Assembly (NCBI RefSeq): GCF_026341125.1
Contig: NZ_JAPEOR010000003.1
Coordinates: 682,001-746,000, forward strand
Direction: 5' to 3'
Source: Streptomyces sp. NBC_01142
GTDB taxonomy: Bacteria > Actinomycetota > Actinomycetes > Streptomycetales > Streptomycetaceae
Length of the DNA stretch: 64,000 bases
Part shown: positions 51,399 to 64,000 of the stretch, in pieces
Layout of the letters: each line of letters opens with the position of its first letter
Numbering within the stretch: position 1 is the first letter of the stretch
Made by a program: the position numbers and the translations under genes
Notes under the pieces: model-generated
Seen by the model: the letters and a program-made list of their open reading frames with translations, nothing else
What the model was told of the DNA's origin: nothing
The model's database searches: none

Positions 51399-52561
51399 GC
51401 AAAGAGCCCGTGGCCGTCGTCGGCATCGGCCAGACCAAGCATGTCGCCGCCCGACGTGACGTATCGATCGCCGGTCTGGTCCGTGAAGCCGCCCGACGAG
51501 CTCTGGATGACGCCGAGCTGACCTGGGCGGACGTCGACGCCGTCGTCATCGGCAAGGCCCCCGACTTCTTCGAGGGCCTGATGATGCCGGAGCTGTATCT
51601 CGCCGACGCGCTGGGAGCGGTCGGCAAGCCGATGCTGCGGGTGCACACCGCCGGCTCGGTCGGCGGCTCCACCGCGCTGGTCGCCTCGAACCTGGTGGCC
51701 TCCCGGCTGCACAGCACGGTGCTCACCCTCGCCTTCGAGAAGCAGTCCGAGTCCAACGCGATGTGGGGCCTGTCCCTGCCGATCCCGTTCCAGCAGCCGC
51801 TGCTGGCGGGCGCGGGCGGCTTCTTCGCCCCGCACATACGGGCGTATATGCGCCGCACCGGGGCGCCCGACAGCGTCGGCTCCCTCGTGGCGTACAAGGA
51901 CCGGCGCAACGCCCTGAAGAACCCGTACGCCCATCTTCATGAGCACGACATCACGCTGGAGAAGGTCCAGGCGTCCCCGATGCTCTGGGACCCGATCCGC
52001 TACTCCGAGACCTGCCCGTCCTCCGACGGCGCCTGCGCGATGATCCTCACCGACCGTGCGGGCGCGGCCCGCTCACCGCAGCCTCCCGCCTGGATGCACG
52101 GCGGCGCGATGCGCAGCGAGCCCACCATGTTCGCGGGCAAGGACTTCGTCTCGCCGCAGGCGGGCAAGGACTGCGCGGCCGACGTATACCGGCAGGCCGG
52201 CATCGCCGATCCGCGCCGCGAGATCGACGCGGTGGAGATGTACGTCCCGTTCTCCTGGTACGAGCCGATGTGGCTGGAGAACCTGGGTTTCGCCGCAGAG
52301 GGCGAGGGGTGGAAGCTCACCGAGTCGGGGGTGACCGAACTCGACGGCGATCTGCCGGTGAACCCGTCGGGCGGGGTGCTGTCCACCAATCCCATCGGGG
52401 CGTCGGGGATGATCCGGTTCGCCGAGGCCGCCCTTCAGGTACGCGGTCAGGCGGGCGACCACCAGGTGGAGGGGGCGCGCAGGGCACTGGGCCACGCCTA
52501 TGGCGGCGGGGCGCAGTTCTTCTCCATGTGGCTGGTGGGCGCCGAACCGCCCACCACCTGA
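51395..52561 (+). CDS. Thiolase-fold lipid-transfer-type protein 2 (no nucleophilic Cys)
   Basis: The 388-residue protein begins VAVVGIGQTKHVAARRDVSI and ends LGHAYGGGAQFFSMWLVG, the SCP-x/Ltp thiolase-fold borders. The expected catalytic Cys segment reads RVHTAGSVGGSTALVASNLV, so the nucleophile is missing. The WYEPMWLENLGF and NPSGGVLSTNPIGASGMIRF segments are intact. It probably pairs with the preceding paralog and the DUF35 protein in a heteromeric complex resembling Ltp2-ChsH2 aldolases. Its ATG overlaps the previous stop. Confidence 0.85.
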   Translation: MSKEPVAVVGIGQTKHVAARRDVSIAGLVREAARRALDDAELTWADVDAVVIGKAPDFFEGLMMPELYLADALGAVGKPMLRVHTAGSVGGSTALVASNLVASRLHSTVLTLAFEKQSESNAMWGLSLPIPFQQPLLAGAGGFFAPHIRAYMRRTGAPDSVGSLVAYKDRRNALKNPYAHLHEHDITLEKVQASPMLWDPIRYSETCPSSDGACAMILTDRAGAARSPQPPAWMHGGAMRSEPTMFAGKDFVSPQAGKDCAADVYRQAGIADPRREIDAVEMYVPFSWYEPMWLENLGFAAEGEGWKLTESGVTELDGDLPVNPSGGVLSTNPIGASGMIRFAEAALQVRGQAGDHQVEGARRALGHAYGGGAQFFSMWLVGAEPPTT

Positions 52562-52681
52562 GGTCGCACCTCTGTGCGGCGCGTCGCGGCGGACAAGACG
52601 CGGTCCTTCTTCCGTGGCCTGTCCGTGACCGGAGACGATCGCTAGTCTGAGGCCGGACGACGAACCGGGAGGAGCACGGAC

Positions 52682-52924
52682 GTGGCCGAGAGCATGACCA
52701 CCACGCAGATGTTTTCGGGCTGGGAGAAGCCGGAACTCGACCTCAGCAACGCCGACTGGCAGTCGGGCAGTCAGGGAACGGGAGACGTCCAGATCGCCTT
52801 CGTCGAGGGTTTCATCGCGATGCGCAACGGCGGCCGGCCGGAGAGCCCATCGCTGATCTTCTCTCCGGCGGAGTGGCGTGCCTTCGTCCTGAACGCCCGC
52901 GGAGGGGAGTTCGACCTCACGTGA
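52682..52924 (+). CDS. DUF397 domain protein
   Basis: The 80-residue protein starts at GTG 52682, preceded by GGGAGGAG. It shows the DUF397 features: ADWQSGSQGTGDVQIAFVEG, then FIAMRNGGRPESPSLIFSPA and EWRAFVLNARGGEFD. DUF397 proteins commonly sit beside XRE regulators in Streptomyces and act as small signalling partners; no XRE gene is adjacent here, so it is an orphan. Its 3' end overlaps the convergent membrane-protein gene by 8 nt. Confidence 0.85.
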   Translation: MAESMTTTQMFSGWEKPELDLSNADWQSGSQGTGDVQIAFVEGFIAMRNGGRPESPSLIFSPAEWRAFVLNARGGEFDLT

Positions 52925-53507
52925 CCTTTGGCGCCTGAGCCCTGGCTTCGGCCTCTTCCACCTTCTTCTTGGCGCGGCCGTCGGCGACCACGACCGGCAG
53001 TCCGGGGAGGAGCAGCAGGAGTGTGCCCCACAGGGGGAGGCTGAAGAGGGGATCGTCGCCGAGCAGCCGATCGGTGATCACTGCGGCGGGCAGGCCGGCC
53101 ACGAGGGCGATCAGCCACCCCGTGCGGAAGCCGAGACTGCCGCGGCGCAGCTCCCAGGCGACGGTGACCGTCGCGATGGCCAGAATGAAGGCGATACGGC
53201 CGGGGGCGACCGGCAGGGTGAAGGTCCACTGGAGCGCGTGTCCGAACAGCAGCAGCCAGGCCAGGACGAAGGGGATCAGCAAGGCCATCCGCAGCAGCCG
53301 GTACGGCAGCGGCCGACGGGCCCGCGCCCAGGACGCGGCGAACGCCTTGATGTCACTGCCGACCACGTCCTGGGCGGTACGCCCGGCGTCCTCGGCGTCC
53401 TCGAGATGCGAGGAGAGCTCCTGGAGCATCTCCCGTATCGAGAGGTCGTCGACGCCCCGGTACTCCCAGTTGCTGCGGCAGACCGCCAGTACGTGATCTT
53501 TCGTCAT
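52917..53507 (-). CDS. Membrane protein with N-terminal HAAS-like domain, PadR partner
   Basis: The 196-residue protein has a soluble helical N-domain (about residues 1-65, with LSIREMLQELSSHLEDAEDA) and about four hydrophobic segments between 70 and 180. It ends in a charged helical tail rich in A, E and K. The pattern N-domain plus transmembrane helices, directly following a PadR gene with a 4-nt overlap, matches the HAAS/DUF1700-type anti-PadR signalling proteins. It may bind and control the PadR repressor at the membrane; that is inferred from the gene pair. Confidence 0.75.
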   Translation of the reverse strand: MTKDHVLAVCRSNWEYRGVDDLSIREMLQELSSHLEDAEDAGRTAQDVVGSDIKAFAASWARARRPLPYRLLRMALLIPFVLAWLLLFGHALQWTFTLPVAPGRIAFILAIATVTVAWELRRGSLGFRTGWLIALVAGLPAAVITDRLLGDDPLFSLPLWGTLLLLLPGLPVVVADGRAKKKVEEAEARAQAPKVT

Positions 53508-53878
53508 GCTGTGTTCTCCCCCGTGGGCCCTGTGTTCATGGTCCGGTCGACCGCGGCGGCGAACGAGCGCCAGGTGGCACGGCCGCCGCTCAGCTCGGCG
53601 CGGCCCGCGTCGGTCAGCCGGTAGTACTTGCGCGGTGCTCCGCCGGTGGGCGACGGGGCGCGATAGGAGTCGATGACCCCTGCCCGTTCCATGCGGGCGA
53701 GCAGCGGATAGATGCTGCCCTCGCTCACGAGCTCAAGACCGCTCTCGGTGAGCGCCTCGACGAACTCGTAGCCGTAGCGCGGCCGTTCGGCGATCAGCGA
53801 CAGCAGGCAGAGATCGAGCACTCCACGCAGGAGCTGACTGCGCCGGTGGTCGCCGTGGGCGGACAGCTCCATTGTCAT
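53504..53878 (-). CDS. PadR-family transcriptional regulator
   Basis: The ATG at 53878 gives 124 residues; ATG 53872 is an equal candidate since neither has a clear ribosome site. The protein has the PadR winged helix: QLLRGVLDLCLLSLIAERPR, YGYEFVEALTESG, SEGSIYPLLARMERAGVI and YYRLTDAGRAEL, plus a short C-terminal helix. Its stop overlaps the membrane-protein start. Two palindromes upstream (53891-53916) are likely autoregulatory sites. Confidence 0.88.
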   Translation of the reverse strand: MTMELSAHGDHRRSQLLRGVLDLCLLSLIAERPRYGYEFVEALTESGLELVSEGSIYPLLARMERAGVIDSYRAPSPTGGAPRKYYRLTDAGRAELSGGRATWRSFAAAVDRTMNTGPTGENTA

Positions 53879-53890
53879 GCGGTGCATGGT

Positions 53891-53916
53891 AGTCAGTGAC
53901 TGTCTTGCTTCGCAAG
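53891..53916 (-). promoter_or_regulatory. Two palindromes in the PadR/CGNR divergent promoter
   Basis: AGTCAGTGACT (53891-53901) and CTTGCTTCGCAAG (53904-53916) are both perfect palindromes, separated by 2 nt, 13-38 nt upstream of the PadR start. They are candidate PadR operators or promoter-overlapping sites for the divergent CGNR gene. Confidence 0.5.
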
Positions 53917-53981
53917 GTAGCTGTTCGGGGGCGGAGGGGTCGGTAATGCTTGCGGGCATCGTTACCGTTACCTTTGTCGGC

Positions 53982-54590
53982 ATGGCCGCGCACGCTCACA
54001 CACTCGTACTCGATCTCGCTCTCACCATCCGTCATGACGGACACGGAGGCGTCGCCGACGACCTCCAGGACGCCGCCGGGCTGACCGGCTGGGTCCGCGA
54101 GAGGGCCGATGACCTGGTGGACGAGATGCCGGGAGCCCGCGACTTCACCGCTGACGGGGACGCCCTCGCCGCCGTGCTTGAGCTGCGGGCCGCCGTCCGC
54201 TCGCTGTTCGCCCGTGCCGTACGTCCCGGTCTGCCGAGCTCCGCCGACGCGCAGCGCCTGCTGCCCGCGGACCGGGCGCTGGGCCGGCTCAACTCGGCCG
54301 CGGCGGACGTCCCCGTCGTGCCGCGGCTCGACTGGCCCGAGACCGGCGAGCCCACCGCCGTATCCCGGCCCGCCGGTGCGGCCGGGGAGTGCGCCGCCCT
54401 GACCGCCGCCCTCGCCCGCGCCGCCATTGCCTTCCTTGCGGGCCCCGGCCGGGCGCGACTGCGGGCCTGCCACGCGCCGCGCTGCGTGCGGTACTTCCTC
54501 AAGGAGCATCCGCGCCAGGAGTGGTGCAAGCCGGTCTGCGGCAACCGTGCCCGGGTCGCGCGTCATCACGAACGCCACCGTTCCGCCTGA
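53982..54590 (+). CDS. CGNR zinc-finger (ABATE) domain protein
   Basis: Starting at ATG 53982 the product has 202 residues; an in-frame ATG at 53946 is possible. The N-terminal ABATE domain (about 1-140) is followed by the CGNR zinc finger with Cys/Cys and Cys/Cys ligands in LRACHAPRCVRYFLKEHPRQ and EWCKPVCGNRARVARHH. These proteins are probable DNA-binding stress regulators. It is divergent from the PadR gene and shares its palindrome-containing promoter. Confidence 0.85.
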   Translation: MAAHAHTLVLDLALTIRHDGHGGVADDLQDAAGLTGWVRERADDLVDEMPGARDFTADGDALAAVLELRAAVRSLFARAVRPGLPSSADAQRLLPADRALGRLNSAAADVPVVPRLDWPETGEPTAVSRPAGAAGECAALTAALARAAIAFLAGPGRARLRACHAPRCVRYFLKEHPRQEWCKPVCGNRARVARHHERHRSA

Positions 54591-54777
54591 CGCGCCGAGC
54601 CGTCGCCCCGCCTGCGCGGACGGACGGGAGGAGGGGTGGGGTGCGATCCGGTACAGCTCCATCTCGCCGGGCAGGCTCCCGCGAGCCCTGGCGGGCGTAC
54701 GCTGAGGTGCCTCGAGGGCGTACGCGCGGCAGCCCCCCGACGCGCCTGGCGTACGCCCCGGCCCGTGGGGGTGCACC

Positions 54778-55137
54778 ATGACGCGACGCGCCGGCAGAAC
54801 CAGACGCCGACTCTTCGAGCATGAAATCGAACTCGCCGCCGCCGGCAAGGCGTTGGGCGAGCCGGCCGGGCTCCGGCCGGAGGATGCCGACCCTCCCGAG
54901 CACCCTCGCGGTGCTCTCCTCGCCTTCGCCGGCCACGCGGGCCTCGGCAGGGCGACCCTCCTGACCGTCCAGGGGCGTGACACGGCCGCCGTCCCCGCCG
55001 CACTCCACCTCGACGAACAGACCGTGACCAGGCTGCTCGGCCCCGCCCACGGCAGGGCCGGCACCGGCCGGGCGGGCCTGGCCGGCGCACTCCGTGTCAG
55101 CCTCGCCGAAGCACCGGGCGGCGGCCATGGACGGTGA
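54778..55137 (+). pseudogene. Possible internal-deletion relic of a large AAA/LuxR-type regulator
   Basis: The 119-residue frame has a basic start (MTRRAGRTRRRLFEHEIELA), then GALLAFAGHAGLGRATLLTV, which resembles a Walker A loop with the lysine lost. It then jumps to GRDTAAVPAALHLDEQTVTR and LLGPAHGRAGTGRAGLAGAL, like a C-terminal helix-turn-helix. The two ends normally lie hundreds of residues apart in LAL-type regulators, so this could be a gene collapsed by deletion. It could also be a chance frame. Function unlikely. Confidence 0.4.
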
Positions 55138-55204
55138 CCGCAGACGCCCGCCGGGCGCCCGGCCCCGGCTCGGCCTGACCCGCCCGGACACGTACCATTG
55201 CCGT

Positions 55205-55705
55205 ATGTCCTTCCTCCGCCGCCGCAGCGCCGCCACTCCCGCGGGCCCGGACTTCGATGTCCTGGCCATGGATCCGGGCGACTGGCCCGGCAATCTCGGC
55301 GCCGGTCTCCTGCCCGCCCCCGACGGCACCTGTCAGGGCGTCTTCCTCCGGTACGACCTGTTCGGCGGCCGCGGCCCCGCGATGATCATCGGCAATCTGC
55401 CGGAGGGCTCGCCCGCCCGCGAGCTCGAAGAGGGGCAGATTCCCTTCGAGGTGGCCCAGCTGCTGCTGGCGCTGGAGAACGACGAGCCCGTCGAGGTGGT
55501 GGACACCGAGGACATGCCGGTGATGCAGGGCGACAATCTGCTGATCGTGCGTCGCCTCAAGCTCTCCGAAAGCCGGATCTCCTGCGTTCAGTTCGACCGC
55601 AGCGACAAGGTTCTCGTCACGATCGCCAGCTGGGACCGGCCGATCACCGACGATCTGTACGCGCTGCTCAAGCCGCTGCCCGCGGAGCTCTTCCAGCAGG
55701 GCTGA
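55205..55705 (+). CDS. Hypothetical protein, 166 residues
   Basis: The protein is soluble and acidic, without signal or membrane segment. It contains MDPGDWPGNLGAGLLPAPDG, VFLRYDLFGGRGPAMIIGNL and ISCVQFDRSDKVLVTIASWD, and ends LYALLKPLPAELFQQG. I do not recognise a domain; it is a conserved-looking Streptomyces-type protein with alternating beta segments. The ATG at 55205 is used because upstream sequence in frame is arginine/proline-rich noise. It is monocistronic, 95 nt before the fucosidase gene. Confidence 0.65.
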   Translation: MSFLRRRSAATPAGPDFDVLAMDPGDWPGNLGAGLLPAPDGTCQGVFLRYDLFGGRGPAMIIGNLPEGSPARELEEGQIPFEVAQLLLALENDEPVEVVDTEDMPVMQGDNLLIVRRLKLSESRISCVQFDRSDKVLVTIASWDRPITDDLYALLKPLPAELFQQG

Positions 55706-55800
55706 ACACATTTCGTCCAAGCACCGGCACACTCCCGTCCAAGCGACGGACTTGTCATGTGCCTTGTCAGGCAGTCATCGGACTTTTACCGTGACGGTTC

Positions 55801-60404
<4,604 letters not shown>

Positions 60405-60565
60405 CTAGGGCCTTTCGGTGAGCATCCGCGTGCGAGACGCGGACCCGTCGTGGACGGGCCAGCCCTACCCGTCGCCCGTACGGCCCACGCCCCACGGCGA
60501 TTAGTCACACAAGCCCACGAATATGTGGGGGCGTCACCGGACCCACGCCCGGTGGCGCCCCGCTG

Positions 60566-62536
60566 CTACTTCCGTACGCGCACGTCGGACGCCTTCACAA
60601 AGGCGACCCGGTGCCCGAACTGGATCTCGTAGTACGCCTCCTTGCCGCGCACCACCTTGTGCCCGGCGGTGTCGAACGTCGTCGCGTACAGATACTCGCC
60701 CACCGTGCGGTCACCCACGACGTACTGCTGGCCCGCGAGCAGTTTGTACGGCAGCGCCGAGACGGCCTGCACCGGGATGTCGGCGGGATACGCCGCCGCT
60801 TCCGGATAGGCCCGCCCGTACACCGGGATCTCCGCCACGCCTGCCTTCGGGGTGAGCAACCGGCCCCTTGTCGGCACCGCCGTCGGCTGCTTGCGCGGAT
60901 TGTGGAACCAGGCCTTCTGTCCCAGGTACCAGATCGCCGTCCAGTCGCCCTCGCGCCCGGCGACGGCGTACTGCTGGCCCGTCGAGGCACGGGCGCCGGT
61001 GTCATTGACGCCGGTCGTGGAGCCCTCGCCACCCGGCCGCAGACCGATGTCCTTGACCAGCGGGGCGTCCTCGGCGGGCGCGGTGTGCAGCCGGACCGCG
61101 CCCGAGCCGTGCGGTGCGCACGCCTGCCCGGCCTTCACACAGCCCGTGTACAGCGGCTGATGCCCGGTGTACGCGGGCCGGATCGTCACGGCCTCGCTGC
61201 GCGGACCCGCGGTCGGCGTGAACGGCTTGCCGAGCAGCGTGAAGTAGTGCGCCCAGTCCCAGTACGGACCCGGGTCGGTGTGCATCCCGCCGATCGTCGC
61301 CGTGGTCGTGCCCGGCACATTGTCGTGGCCGAGGATGTGCTGACGGTCCAGCGGGACGTCGTACCGCTGCGCCAGGTACTTCACCAGCCGCGCCGAGGAG
61401 CGGTACATCGCCTCCGTGTACCAGGCGTCCGGCGAGACCAGGAAGCCCTCGTGCTCCAGGCCCACCGACTTGGCGTTCACGTACCAGTTGCCGGCGTGCC
61501 AGGCCACGTCCTTGAGCGGGACGTGCTGGGCGATGTGCCCATCCGAGGAGCGCAGGGTGTACTGCCAGGACACATACGCAGGGTCCTGTACCAGCTTCAG
61601 GGTGGTGTCCCAGGAGCCCTCGGTGTCATGGACGATGATGTACTTCACCGACTGGGACGTGGGCCGGTTCGCCTTGTCGTGATTGCCGTAGTCGCCCTCA
61701 CCGAACTCCTCGTACGGAGCCGGGATCCACTCGCAGGCCACCGTGCGCGGACACTCGGTTTTCGTCGCGTCCGCCGTACGCAGCCCGAGCCGCGCCGCCT
61801 GTGCCGGATCGGGAACCACGGCAGGACGAGCCGGCAGCGCGACACGCTGCCCGCTGTCCGTGGTGCGCGACTGGCCCGTGCGGATCACGTCGAAGACATC
61901 GTTGGCGTAGGTCGTCGCGGTCGCCGTGTCGTCCGCGCCGGAGAAGCGCGCCACCGCGCCGTACCAGTCGGCCGGATCCTCGCTCAGCGGCCGGCCCAGC
62001 TTCTTCTGCGCGTCGGCGAGCAGCGCCGCACCGCCGAGGACGTTGGCGGAGGAGCTGTTGCGCAGTTGCTCGGGGCTCAGCCCGGACAGCGCGGCCGCCC
62101 GGTCCAGTGTCCTCAGTCTGGACGGGAGTCCGGAGGCTTTGGGCAGCGCCGCCTCGGTGACGGTGCGGGCAGGACGCGCATCGTCACCGCGCGCGTCCTC
62201 GCTGCCGTGCGAATGGTGCGGAGCCTCGGCGAGTGCTGTTCTGGCATCGATCAGATGCATCGGCCCGTAGCCGCCCGTGACGCTTGCCGCGCCCCCGTGC
62301 GTGTCCCAGCGGGACTGCAGATACGACACGCCGAGCAGCACGCTCTGCGGTACCTGGTACCGGTCGGAGGCCGCGGCGAAGTCGCGCTGGAGCGCAACGG
62401 GCGAAGGCGGCTCCGCGGTGGCGGAAGGACCGGCCGAGAGCAGTGGCACCAGCAGTGCGGCCGACGCCACCGCGCCCGCCGTCCTCAGCATGCGCCGACG
62501 GGCGCTTTTCGGTCGTGCGGGGGCGGATCCTTGCAA
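60566..62536 (-). CDS. Secreted N-acetylmuramoyl-L-alanine amidase (Amidase_2) with SLT-like N-region
   Basis: The TTG at 62536 is chosen because TGGAGG lies 5 nt upstream, giving 656 residues. A signal peptide (SARRRMLRTAGAVASAALLV, cleavage near SATAEP) is followed by a lysozyme/transglycosylase-like helical region (about residues 45-235). The zinc amidase domain (about 280-460) has YIIVHDTEGSWD, GLEHEGFLVSPDAWY and the late HTDPGPYWDWAH with His as zinc ligand. The C-terminal ~200 residues look like two SH3-type wall-binding modules. It probably cleaves the MurNAc-L-Ala bond in peptidoglycan. It is monocistronic. Confidence 0.88.
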   Translation of the reverse strand: MQGSAPARPKSARRRMLRTAGAVASAALLVPLLSAGPSATAEPPSPVALQRDFAAASDRYQVPQSVLLGVSYLQSRWDTHGGAASVTGGYGPMHLIDARTALAEAPHHSHGSEDARGDDARPARTVTEAALPKASGLPSRLRTLDRAAALSGLSPEQLRNSSSANVLGGAALLADAQKKLGRPLSEDPADWYGAVARFSGADDTATATTYANDVFDVIRTGQSRTTDSGQRVALPARPAVVPDPAQAARLGLRTADATKTECPRTVACEWIPAPYEEFGEGDYGNHDKANRPTSQSVKYIIVHDTEGSWDTTLKLVQDPAYVSWQYTLRSSDGHIAQHVPLKDVAWHAGNWYVNAKSVGLEHEGFLVSPDAWYTEAMYRSSARLVKYLAQRYDVPLDRQHILGHDNVPGTTTATIGGMHTDPGPYWDWAHYFTLLGKPFTPTAGPRSEAVTIRPAYTGHQPLYTGCVKAGQACAPHGSGAVRLHTAPAEDAPLVKDIGLRPGGEGSTTGVNDTGARASTGQQYAVAGREGDWTAIWYLGQKAWFHNPRKQPTAVPTRGRLLTPKAGVAEIPVYGRAYPEAAAYPADIPVQAVSALPYKLLAGQQYVVGDRTVGEYLYATTFDTAGHKVVRGKEAYYEIQFGHRVAFVKASDVRVRK

Positions 62537-62991
62537 GGCAGCCTCCAGGAGCGGGTGGTGCGCGACGGGGCCGGCGGGCCGAACACGAGTACAGGGGTAT
62601 CGGCTCCCGGACGATCCGTCAATCATCTGCCCTTGCAAGGAGTTCGCACGTCAGCGAGCGTGTCGTGGAGTTTCGTGGCGATGGGGCGCGGGCCTGCGGC
62701 GCGTCAGTGGCGTGGACCAATGTCCTTGTCCGGAAGGCGGTTCCGGGTGTCTTCGAGTGCCGTCGGGCAACGCCGCCGTGGCGGAGAGCCGGCATCGGAT
62801 TCCGGACAGCGCGGTGGGCTGGCCGGTGATGCGTCCGGTGATCGAGACGTCTGGTGTGATCGAGACGTCCGGTGATCGAGTACCCGTGCCATCAACTGCG
62901 CCAGGCACCGGAGGGCCGGCCCGAGGCCGCCTCCTGCCCGACGCCCGCGTCGAGTTCGAGGTCCGCGTCCCGTTCGAGGTCCGCCTGCGGG
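62537..62991 (-). other. Intergenic gap with short direct repeats
   Basis: No gene is supported. The phrase GTGATCGAGACGTCTGG recurs as GTGATCGAGACGTCCGG (62837-62873), followed by a third partial GTGATCGAG. TTCGAGGTCCGC occurs twice at about 62956 and 62974. These are probably slippage products between the ROK gene and the amidase gene. Confidence 0.45.
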
Positions 62992-64000
62992 TCAGGACAC
63001 GGCAGCACGGGCCAGCTGCCGGTCCACCTGGGCCGGGGACAGGGCGTGCTCGATCGCCAGAATGCCCGCGCCGAGAGCCGCCGCGGCCTCGCCCGTACGG
63101 CTCGGCTCGATCTGCAGCACATGTGTGGCCAGCGGATGCGAGCGCCGGTAGACCGCCTCCCGTACGCCCGCCAGCAGCTGATCGTGGACCGCGGCCAGCG
63201 CGCCGCCGAGTACCACCGTGTCCGGGTTGAAGAAGTTCACCAGGCTCGCCAGGACCTCGCCGACCGCCCGGCCCGCCTCGCGCACCATGCGCACCGCGTC
63301 CCGGTTGCCGGACTTCACCAGGCGTACGACATCGCTGCCCGAGGTGGCATCCAGTCCCAGACCCGCCAGCTTCTCCGCAAGTGCGGCGCCGCCCGCGACC
63401 GCCTCCAGGCAGCCGGAGTTGCCGCAGCGGCACGGCTCCTCCTGGTCACCGACCCGGATATGGCCGATGTCGCCTGCGCAGCCCTGCGCACCCCGGTGCA
63501 GCCGGCCGTCCGCGACGATCCCGCAGCCGATGCCCGTGCCGACCTTGATGTACAGCAGATAGCGGGTGTCGGGGAACGCGCGGCGCTGCTCGGCCAGCGC
63601 CATCACGTTCACGTCGTTGTCCACCAGCGCCCGCACCCCGAAGCGCGCGGCGAAGAACTCCGGGATCGGGTACTGGTGCCAGCCCGGCATGATCGGGGGA
63701 TCCACCGGGCGCCCGGTGGAGAACTCCACCGGGCCCGGCACGCCGACACCGATGGAGCGCAGGGTTCCCGGCTGCCGTCCCGCCTCCTTCAGCAGTGTGT
63801 GCAGGGTGCGTTCCACATGGCGCAGCACGGACTCGGGCCCGTCCGCGATCGACAGCGGATCCTCCTGCGTGGCCAGCGTGGCGGCGCCGATGTCCATCAG
63901 CGCCACCCGGCAGTGCGAGGCGCCGAGGTCCACCCCGGCCACCGCGTGCTCTCGGGTGCGCAGTCGGAGTCTGCGGGGCGGGCGACCACCGGTCGAGTGG
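62992..64000 (-). CDS. ROK-family protein, probably repressor; N-terminus beyond the window
   Basis: About 336 codons are visible and the frame stays open to the window edge. The ATP-binding start VAGVDLGASHCRVALMDIG is preceded in frame by STGGRPPRRLRLRTREHA. That is the linker seen after the winged helix of ROK repressors rather than a kinase N-terminus. VDNDVNVMALAEQ and VGTGIGCGIVADGRLHRGAQ are sugar-site motifs. The zinc motif GHIRVGDQEEPCRCGNSGC has the Cys residues of the ROK signature. It likely responds to a sugar or sugar phosphate. The DNA-binding domain is not in view. Confidence 0.85.
   Translation of the reverse strand, partial: HSTGGRPPRRLRLRTREHAVAGVDLGASHCRVALMDIGAATLATQEDPLSIADGPESVLRHVERTLHTLLKEAGRQPGTLRSIGVGVPGPVEFSTGRPVDPPIMPGWHQYPIPEFFAARFGVRALVDNDVNVMALAEQRRAFPDTRYLLYIKVGTGIGCGIVADGRLHRGAQGCAGDIGHIRVGDQEEPCRCGNSGCLEAVAGGAALAEKLAGLGLDATSGSDVVRLVKSGNRDAVRMVREAGRAVGEVLASLVNFFNPDTVVLGGALAAVHDQLLAGVREAVYRRSHPLATHVLQIEPSRTGEAAAALGAGILAIEHALSPAQVDRQLARAAVS

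Overview
This is a high-GC chromosomal segment whose content points to a Streptomyces-type actinomycete. It carries a two-domain germacradienol/geosmin synthase, a DUF397 protein, a SigB/SigF-type sigma factor next to an HATPase protein, several SpoIIE-type phosphatases, a Ser/Thr kinase with TPR repeats, many GTG/TTG starts and strong GC bias at third codon positions. I found no tRNA, rRNA or CRISPR array.

Region by region. (1) 1-1.1 kb: a minus-strand sulfur-acquisition operon (FMN reductase plus solute-binding lipoprotein) preceded by a 27-residue cysteine-containing leader peptide. (2) 1.4-10.4 kb: a secreted phosphodiester glycosidase/metallophosphoesterase, a GAF-PAS-GAF-PP2C phosphatase, a serine hydrolase, a small unknown protein and an acyl-CoA dehydrogenase behind a KstR-like site. 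(3) 10.4-16.1 kb: an accessory region of broken genes. It holds three tandem decayed copies of one unknown protein, a secreted TNT-type NADase toxin with a candidate immunity gene between direct repeats, remnants of IS110- and ISAs1-type transposases, and a TetR regulator cut off after its helix-turn-helix. (4) 16.2-20.7 kb: a molybdenum hydroxylase operon (FAD subunit, 2Fe-2S/Mo subunit, membrane-anchored double ABM-domain protein) with less GC-biased codons than its surroundings; the truncated TetR was probably its regulator. (5) 21-30.5 kb: MpaB-type oxygenase, kinase-TPR, FAD oxidoreductase, a Tat-exported serine hydrolase, nitronate monooxygenase and acyl-CoA synthetase. (6) 31-38.5 kb: cation exchanger, penicillin-acylase-type hydrolase, acyl-CoA synthetase, PaaK and a VOC protein. 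(7) 38.7-46.4 kb: a stress-signalling block with a small membrane protein, SigB-type sigma factor, anti-sigma-type ATPase, a frameshifted STAS gene, a MarR regulator, and a phosphatase / response-regulator-phosphatase / histidine kinase / response regulator series. (8) 46.5-52.6 kb: an acyl-CoA module (acyl-CoA synthetase, enoyl-CoA hydratase, DUF35 protein, two cysteine-less thiolase-fold proteins) resembling the retro-aldol arm of sterol side-chain degradation. (9) 52.7-64 kb: DUF397, PadR/membrane-protein pair, CGNR zinc-finger protein, GH95 fucosidase, geosmin synthase, peptidoglycan amidase and a partial ROK regulator.

The most useful cross-links are shared DNA sites. A 17-bp palindrome lies in both the 27.8 kb and the 48.2 kb divergent promoters. 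A KstR-like sequence lies at 9.2 and 48.3 kb, suggesting that the dispersed acyl-CoA genes form one or two regulons. A 16-bp imperfect palindrome occurs twice in the stress-signalling block. The truncated TetR still has what looks like its operator over its own start codon, which predicts a molybdenum-hydroxylase operon that has lost local repression.
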